Shown here: positions 14,868-15,047 of the stretch, one piece after another
Position numbering within the stretch: position 1 is the first letter of the stretch
Layout: the number at the start of each line of letters is the position of its first letter
Assembly: GCA_964529005.1 (NCBI GenBank)
Contig: CAZGUH010000069.1
Location: 1 to 15,047 of the forward strand
Length of the DNA stretch: 15,047 nt
Reading direction: 5' to 3'
Source of the DNA: CAZGUH01 sp964529005
Lineage (GTDB): Bacteria > Actinomycetota > Acidimicrobiia > Acidimicrobiales > Ilumatobacteraceae
Translations under genes and position numbers: made by a program
The notes under the pieces: model-generated
What the model saw: the letters and a program-made list of their open reading frames with translations, nothing else
Database searches by the model: none
Told to the model about the DNA's origin: nothing

Positions 14868-15047
14868 ATACAGCGCCGCGCGTTCCGACGCTCGACAGGA
14901 ACGAGGGTTGGTGATGTGTGACGTGACAAACCCAGGGGTTGGGTGCGCCGCCCGCCCCAACGTTGCAGGTTGATCAAGAAATCGAACCTAGCGCTTCCTG
15001 TCCGCGGGTTGAGGTGTCAGGTCCACCAGTTGGTGGGGACGGTGGTG
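14868..15047. other. Right-edge sequence, no gene supported
   Basis: 180 bases with no recognisable coding frame. Two dyads are visible: GTTGGG/CCCAAC arms at 14938-14961 with a 12-base loop, and CCACCAGTTGGTGG at 15023-15036. No T-tract follows either, so they are not clear terminators. The bacterial gene interrupted by the IS256 element at 12132 does not obviously continue here in any frame. Confidence 0.35.

Noticed and set aside
14938..14961. A possible rho-independent terminator
   Set aside because: The stem is only six pairs, the loop has 12 bases, and no T-tract follows on either strand.
14970..15000. A tRNA T-arm-like stretch (GGTTCGATTT on the minus strand)
   Set aside because: The five-base T stem does not pair, and no acceptor, D or anticodon stem could be built around it.

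Overview
The window looks like chromosome of a high-GC actinobacterium. By eye it is roughly two thirds G+C. Several genes start at GTG or TTG, one regulator appears to have a leaderless transcript, and one gene (9143-9925) belongs to the mycothiol-type maleylpyruvate isomerase/DinB fold that is typical of Actinobacteria. No rRNA, tRNA or CRISPR array is visible, and the genus cannot be told.

Layout. (1) 1-94: an edge fragment with two similar palindromes 25 bp apart. (2) 95-1320: a complete IS630-family element flanked by a TA duplication. (3) 1342-2085, minus strand: a GntR regulator of the FadR/FCD type. (4) 2086-2539: a 454-base divergent control region with a good sigma-70 promoter for the rightward genes. 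(5) 2540-9925, plus strand: a probable transport and catabolic operon. It encodes an Opp/Dpp-type substrate-binding lipoprotein, a ring-hydroxylating dioxygenase beta subunit, a carboxymuconolactone-decarboxylase-family protein, two Opp-type ATPases, an acyl-CoA synthetase and a TIGR03084-type metal/thiol protein. (6) 10210-11305, minus strand: a LuxR-type regulator broken by a frameshift. It is divergent from a SnoaL-like gene (11420-11845) and a small membrane-protein gene (11868-12161), and a perfect palindrome lies between them. (7) 12133-14867: an IS256-family element with an IS3-family element (12237-13583) inserted exactly at its transposase start codon. (8) 14868-15047: unassigned sequence.

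How the genes may work together (inference). The 2540-9925 block reads as uptake of a small organic solute, its activation to a CoA thioester, and oxidative or thiol-dependent steps, all under the GntR regulator. Two obligate partners are missing: no ABC permease lies between or beside the binding protein and the ATPases, and no Rieske alpha subunit accompanies the beta subunit. Either they are encoded elsewhere or the operon has been rearranged.

The clearest directly visible events are the nested IS3-in-IS256 insertion, whose 3-bp target duplication is the ATG start codon itself, and the two-base deletion that separates the LuxR sensor domain from its DNA-binding domain. I found no convincing wholly new system.
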